From positions 1 to 16,549 of the forward strand of contig JBBDZE010000029.1 of assembly GCA_040900345.1 (NCBI GenBank): a stretch of DNA of 16,549 nt. Reading direction: 5' to 3'. Positions 12,809-16,549 of the stretch are shown here, one piece after another. The notes beneath the pieces were generated by a model. The model was not told where the DNA came from. It saw only the letters and a program-made list of their open reading frames with translations, and made no database searches. The position numbers and the translations under genes were made by a program. How positions within the stretch are numbered: position 1 is the first letter of the stretch; each line of letters starts with the position of its first letter. This DNA is from JBBDZE01 sp040900345 (GTDB taxonomy: Bacteria; Patescibacteriota; Minisyncoccia; Spechtbacterales; 2-12-FULL-38-22).

Positions 12809-14572
12809 CTACTCCCGTGTAGCAACCTTAATATCCAATAATTCCAGGCATAATTTCCGGCTCCCGTTCCATTCATCCACCCCAAGCGTGAATGCAATAT
12901 CAGCGGATTCACCGGCCCGTACGGGCAGCCCCTCCCGCGCCAACCCAAACCCAATTGCCTTAACGTACTCTTTATTATAGCCGCCCGACACCATGCACCG
13001 CAAATGACTGCCGTCACCTCCTACCGCCCGCACACCCTGGAGCGCCGCGGCGCGCATCAAAAATACCGGCTGGCTGTTCCCTTCACCAAAGGGTTCGAAT
13101 CGAGCTATTTCCTGGTGAAGCTCCCAGCCGATATGCTCGGACATAATCTCGGCGTCAATCGTGAGGGTGGGCAGGAGCTTCTCTGCGCCCAATTCTTTCA
13201 TGCGACGCTCCACGGCTGTCAGTAAAAGTGTGCGCAGACGTTTTTCTTTGCCACGCGCCGCGGCAAATCCGCCCGCCTGGGCGTGCCCGCCAAAACGCGA
13301 CAATGCGCTCTGGCACGCCGACAACAGCTCCACGGTATTGAAAGCATGCGGAGTGCGTGCCGAGCCGACAAGTTTCTTTTCTTGCACTTGGTACAAGAAC
13401 GAAGGTTTGTGGTAACGTTCGGCCAAACGCCCGGCGACAATGCCGAGCACCCCCACGGGCCAGCGCTCACTACCCACAACGATTGCGCTGTGTTCATTGA
13501 TATCGGGCCGGTCTTCAATTTCGGCCATAATGGCGCGGACAACATTCTGGCGCTCTTTATTCTTTTGCTCCAGCCGGCCGGCTAGCTCGGCGGCGCGATG
13601 CTCGTCCTGCGTTTCTAATAAACGAAAGGCCAACTCGGCGTGTTCCATGCGGCCCGCAGCGTTAATGCGCGGCCCCAGTACAAAACCCAGCGTATAGGGG
13701 TTGAGGTTAGTACGCTGGCTCGTGCGGTCAAACACCGGGTCTACTCCGGCACGGCTCATGAGTGCCACCAGGCCGGGACGGCGCGTTTGCGCCAGGACCA
13801 TCAGCCCGTACCGCACAAGCGTGCGATTCTCTCCAACCAGTGGCATGACATCCGTAATGGTGGCAAGCGCGACCAAGTCGAGGAGCCACTTATCCCAGCC
13901 CTCGTGCGGGACTTGTTTTCTTTTGATGCGACGGCTCGCAATCAACGCTTGGGCAAGTTTGAACGCAACGGCCGTGCCGGCTAGATCTTTAAATGGGTAC
14001 GCGTCTCCTTTTTGGTGCGGATTGACGAGCGCCAGCGCCGCGGGCACGCGCTCCAGCACTTGGTGGTGATCGGTGATAATCACATCAATACCGAGCTTGT
14101 TGGCCGCGTCAACCTCCTCAACATTTGTAGAACCGCAGTCCACCGTGATAATAAGCGAGGCGTTTTCCTTCGCAAATTGCTGTATGGCAGGAATATTCAG
14201 TCCGTAGCCCTCGTCTTCCCGATGGGGAATGTAGACGCGCACATTGCGCGCGCCCAGCTGGAGAAATGTTTCGTTGAGAACAGTGGAGGCACACACGCCA
14301 TCGGCATCGTAATCGCCGTAAATGACAATGTGTTCGTCGCCATCTATCGCGTCGCTAATACGCCGCAATGCTTTTTTCATCCCTTTCAACAGTAATGGAT
14401 CGTGCACGTCGCGCTCGTAGTCGGGATTGAAGAACACGTCTACAGCCTCCTGCCCCTTCAAACCGCGGTTCCACAGGATTTGGTTTACAACAGAGGAATA
14501 TTCCGGATATGCAGAAAGAAAGCTCTTAGGAGCTTTCTTCGCGACGTTCCACATTTTGCCGGTGCTACTCAT
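12809..14572 (-). CDS. recJ: Single-stranded-DNA exonuclease RecJ
   Basis: A 587-residue RecJ of the DHH phosphoesterase superfamily, a 5'-to-3' exonuclease on single-stranded DNA used in recombination and repair. Catalytic motifs: YGDYDADGVCAS (85-96, metal-binding Asp 87, 89, 91), VDCGS (144-148), ITDHH (166-170), and D241 in TITDVMPL. RINAAGRM is at 302-309. The DHHA1 motif GGHAQAGG is at 428-435, and a C-terminal OB-like part follows. Length is normal for RecJ. Its ATG overlaps the stop of the pilin gene by 4 nt (ATGA), so the two are translationally coupled, although one is a cell-surface and the other a cytoplasmic protein. No motif is missing. Confidence 0.95.
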   Translation of the reverse strand: MSSTGKMWNVAKKAPKSFLSAYPEYSSVVNQILWNRGLKGQEAVDVFFNPDYERDVHDPLLLKGMKKALRRISDAIDGDEHIVIYGDYDADGVCASTVLNETFLQLGARNVRVYIPHREDEGYGLNIPAIQQFAKENASLIITVDCGSTNVEEVDAANKLGIDVIITDHHQVLERVPAALALVNPHQKGDAYPFKDLAGTAVAFKLAQALIASRRIKRKQVPHEGWDKWLLDLVALATITDVMPLVGENRTLVRYGLMVLAQTRRPGLVALMSRAGVDPVFDRTSQRTNLNPYTLGFVLGPRINAAGRMEHAELAFRLLETQDEHRAAELAGRLEQKNKERQNVVRAIMAEIEDRPDINEHSAIVVGSERWPVGVLGIVAGRLAERYHKPSFLYQVQEKKLVGSARTPHAFNTVELLSACQSALSRFGGHAQAGGFAAARGKEKRLRTLLLTAVERRMKELGAEKLLPTLTIDAEIMSEHIGWELHQEIARFEPFGEGNSQPVFLMRAAALQGVRAVGGDGSHLRCMVSGGYNKEYVKAIGFGLAREGLPVRAGESADIAFTLGVDEWNGSRKLCLELLDIKVATRE

Positions 14573-15423
14573 TGTCGAGCTGCATATAAATTCACTTCCT
14601 GTGCATATATCTTCTCAACCGCTTGGGCGGTAAGAGCTTCCTCAAAGATGCGGACCTGATCAATGGAGCCTTGGAAAGACTGCCCGATGGTGAGTCTATT
14701 GGTCGAACTTGACCCCATCGTCCCCGGAGATGAGCTTTCACCTTCAAGTTTTCCGTCAATATACACGCGCAGCTTGGTGCCGTCGAACGTTCCCGTATAA
14801 TAGTACCACTTACCTGCCTTGAAAGAGGTTTTCGAGTATGCCGCAGAACACGGGCCGCCCGATCGGCAATACTGCACAATAATCCTTCCATTCGCTTTTA
14901 TAAAATGGGCTGCATATCCTCCCACAAGCCAAGGGCGCTTCATAATAAAAATTGGGTAGTTGTTTGTCATGGCGGTAACGTCTACCGAAGGCTTAAACCA
15001 CCCTGAAAGCGTAAACGCATTTGAGGTAATATCCAAAGAAGAAGTATCGGGAGCCGTTATGGAATTGTTCCCGCTAAAAGAAAGGACGTACCTTCCCAAG
15101 TCCTCGTCCTCTACCCAGGTAGCGCCATTAATAGTTCCATCATTCTCAAACCCGGAACCATCGCGCGCCGTACTTCCGATTCCTTCCTCGAAGTCCCACA
15201 CACCGACGGCATAGGCTCCCACAACATTGAATGCACTCTGCTCAAACTGCATAGCACCCTTGATGCGGGCCTCCTCCCGTGCGTCGTTCACGCTGACAAT
15301 TACAACACTCGCGAGAAGGCCGATGATGGCAATGACCACGAGGAGTTCGATGAGAGTGAAGCCTTGTCTGCCGACAGGTAGGGCCTCACTCTGCTGCAAG
15401 ATAGTTCTGTGCTTCCTGTACAT
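14569..15423 (-). CDS. LamG-domain pseudopilin, copy 1
   Basis: A 284-residue type IV pilin-like protein. The prepilin leader MYRKHRTILQQSEALPVGRQG is cut after G21 at RQG/FTLIELL, with F at +1 and E at +5. A hydrophobic helix and VSVNDAREEARIKGA follow. From about residue 69 (VWDFEEGIGST) is a LamG/concanavalin-like domain with WVEDEDLGRYVLSFSG, GKWYYYTGTFDG and KLRVYIDGKLEG, ending QVRIFEEALTAQAVEKIYAQE. Such a domain could bind sugars on a host or surface; this is inferred. The ATG at 15423 is preferred over 15468 because it has an upstream GAGAAG. It overlaps the upstream pilin by 38 nt and recJ by 4 nt. The second half of the leader is encoded by a short palindromic repeat. Secretion by a type IV pilus or type II-like system encoded elsewhere is expected. 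Confidence 0.85.
   Translation of the reverse strand: MYRKHRTILQQSEALPVGRQGFTLIELLVVIAIIGLLASVVIVSVNDAREEARIKGAMQFEQSAFNVVGAYAVGVWDFEEGIGSTARDGSGFENDGTINGATWVEDEDLGRYVLSFSGNNSITAPDTSSLDITSNAFTLSGWFKPSVDVTAMTNNYPIFIMKRPWLVGGYAAHFIKANGRIIVQYCRSGGPCSAAYSKTSFKAGKWYYYTGTFDGTKLRVYIDGKLEGESSSPGTMGSSSTNRLTIGQSFQGSIDQVRIFEEALTAQAVEKIYAQEVNLYAARQ
15362..15382. repeat. Palindromic repeat translated in the pilin leader
   Basis: CCTTGTCTGCCGACAGGTAGG is a palindrome around TGCCGAC and a relative of 11053-11072. On the minus strand it encodes most of LPVGRQ(G), directly before the FTLIELL pilin helix. It lies just past the stop codon of the upstream pilin. Confidence 0.75.
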
Positions 15424-16192
15424 ATATCTTCTCAACCGCTTGGGCGGAGAGGGCTTCTTCGAAGACACGGACGTTATCGATACTGCCCTTGAAACGCCGG
15501 ACGTTCCACCCCCCTATGAGCACCGGTGAGGATGACGTCGCAACACTCCCCGAAGCAGCAACTGCCGGCCCACTCTTTTTCCCGTCTACATATATTTGCG
15601 TTGTGCTCCCGTCGTAGACATACGCGATAAACTGCCACTTTCCGGGTTTAATGGCATTGTTTTCGGAAAGCGTCGTGACGTCCGAGATCCCTATACGCTG
15701 AACGACCTTAACGTTATTTGCCCCTCCTTCATTTAGAATAACACGCCAAACATTCCAAGCGCGGGAGAGAAAATCTCGTAGAGGAGTCTCGGCGTTTATC
15801 CAGGCGGAAATAGTAAGGGTATTGGTTGCGGCAAGGCTGGGTGCGTTTGGCACCTGTACAAGAGAGCTCGATCCATTGAATTGCAGAGCGTATCCGCCCA
15901 GCTCATCGTTGGCTACCCATGTTGCTCCGCTAATAGTTCCATCATTTTCAAACCCCGATCGGTCACCCGCCGTGGTGCCGCTTCCCTCTTCGAAATCCCA
16001 AATACCAATAGCGCCGTATCCGACCGCATTAAAAAGGCTCTGCTCAAACTGCATAGCACCCTTGATACGGGCCTCCTCCCGTGCGTCGTTCACGCTGACA
16101 ATTACAACACTCGCGAGAAGGCCGATGATGGCAATGACCACGAGGAGTTCGATGAGAGTGAAGGCGTCCGCCCTCTTTCTTGAGATACTCAT
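15386..16192 (-). CDS. LamG-domain pseudopilin, copy 2
   Basis: A 268-residue paralogue of the next gene. It has a short leader MSISRKRADA cut at A10/F11 (FTLIELLVVIAIIGLLASV, E at +5), a pilin helix, then a LamG domain from about residue 69: IWDFEEGSGTT, GFENDGTISGATW, LTISAWI, GKWQFIAYVYDG, TQIYVDGKKSG, GSIDNVRVFEEALSAQ. The pilin module is 125 of 126 nt identical to copy 1 (16038-16163 against 15236-15361), whereas the lectin part is strongly diverged. Leader Ala at -1 is less common than Gly but is accepted by some prepilin peptidases. It is the first clear gene of the right-hand run. A TATATA lies 5 nt before the ATG and no strong Shine-Dalgarno is seen. Confidence 0.88.
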   Translation of the reverse strand: MSISRKRADAFTLIELLVVIAIIGLLASVVIVSVNDAREEARIKGAMQFEQSLFNAVGYGAIGIWDFEEGSGTTAGDRSGFENDGTISGATWVANDELGGYALQFNGSSSLVQVPNAPSLAATNTLTISAWINAETPLRDFLSRAWNVWRVILNEGGANNVKVVQRIGISDVTTLSENNAIKPGKWQFIAYVYDGSTTQIYVDGKKSGPAVAASGSVATSSSPVLIGGWNVRRFKGSIDNVRVFEEALSAQAVEKIYVQEAQNYLAAE

Positions 16193-16295
16193 CTTTTTAT
16201 ATAGCTCAAGTGGATTGAGAGAAACCTGTCTACTATTAGTGTACCGCTTATCCTTCCATTGCTTCGATGCCGGGCGGGTACCATCCGCTAAAAAC

Positions 16296-16549
16296 TCAAC
16301 TATGACACCGTCCCTGATGCTTCGTAATCTGCGGCATCCTCCGCATCTGCAGAGGCTGGCGCACCAAATTATGGTAGCCAGTCAAGAGACCGTCAAGCAC
16401 CGGATTGCGTATCACCCATTTTTTGAAAACAGGCACCTTCTACGTCACATCCGCTCCTGTCTGATAATACTCAAGCTCCTTTTCATTGATGATAAATATC
16501 TGGTTCCAGCCATAGCCAAGCTCTTCGAATCTCTGAGGGGTCATGTTGA
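16296..16549 (-). pseudogene. Tail of a GYxW-repeat surface protein with in-frame stop (runs off right edge)
   Basis: From the right edge one frame reads TPQRFEELGYGWNQIFIINE, then KELEYYQTGADVT, then TAG (16442-16440). This resembles the repeated unit of CPR secreted proteins that carry an aromatic GYxW core and an ELxxYxxG turn. After the TAG the same frame continues 47 codons, beginning KVPVFKKWVIRNPVLDGLLTGYHN, which looks like the start of another such unit, to a TGA at 16298-16296. Another frame then carries an acidic stretch SADAEDAADYEASGTVS. Mixed frames suggest a decaying gene; alternatively the true gene simply ends at 16440. The start is outside the window. Confidence 0.42.

Noticed and set aside
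12673..13017. Minus-strand frame of 114 codons overlapping the recJ end
   Set aside because: It overlaps recJ in another frame and has no recognisable features; the 12695-12808 part was also checked for a tRNA without success.
15424..15468. Earlier ATG giving a 299-residue pilin
   Set aside because: No Shine-Dalgarno, and it would make a 36-residue leader; the ATG at 15423 has GAGAAG upstream and gives a leader of normal size.

Overview
The window reads as part of a chromosome from a small-genome bacterium of the Patescibacteria (Candidate Phyla Radiation), probably a parcubacterial lineage. This is inferred from the gene set: a MurJ flippase beside a DUF4012 protein, LamG-bearing pseudopilins, a 51-residue repeat surface protein, GYxW-type repeats, and many short palindromic repeats, one of which is read as an LPVGRQG peptide. 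No rRNA or tRNA is present to confirm it.

Left part (1-9246, all minus strand): an envelope and surface-polysaccharide cluster. In transcription order it holds a polyprenyl-phosphate sugar-1-phosphate transferase (9246-7864), two GT4 glycosyltransferases (7609-6500 and 6478-5336), a membrane-anchored DUF4012 protein (5302-2651), MurJ (2644-941), and the N-terminal 278 residues of a secreted repeat protein that runs off the left edge. A likely reading is that the first three start and extend a lipid-linked glycan, MurJ flips lipid-linked precursor, and DUF4012 and the repeat protein act at or outside the membrane.

Middle part (9433-11375, plus strand): a consensus promoter drives an RNase P RNA of about 665 nt. 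Its core is about 343 nt; the rest is two insertions of 146 and 176 nt built from the same palindromic hairpins. A strong terminator follows. Next comes a second consensus promoter, a leader of about 130 nt with strong hairpins and a possible Shine-Dalgarno switch, and an unknown four-helix membrane protein. A third promoter serves a 62-residue glycine-rich membrane protein. Each unit ends in a hairpin terminator.

Right part (11424-16549, minus strand): two tandem LamG-domain pseudopilins overlap each other, and the second overlaps recJ by ATGA. A ribonuclease H and a two-repeat lycopene-cyclase-domain membrane protein follow. At the right edge is the tail of a GYxW-repeat surface protein with an in-frame stop.

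The most unusual signal is the layered palindromic repeat system. At least five related hairpins share the arms CAATTTTGT/ACAAAATTG: two form the ends of each RNase P RNA insert, and one sits directly against the start codon of a glycosyltransferase. A separate nested inverted repeat lies at 7678-7813. A different palindrome appears to have supplied the prepilin leader of one pilin gene.
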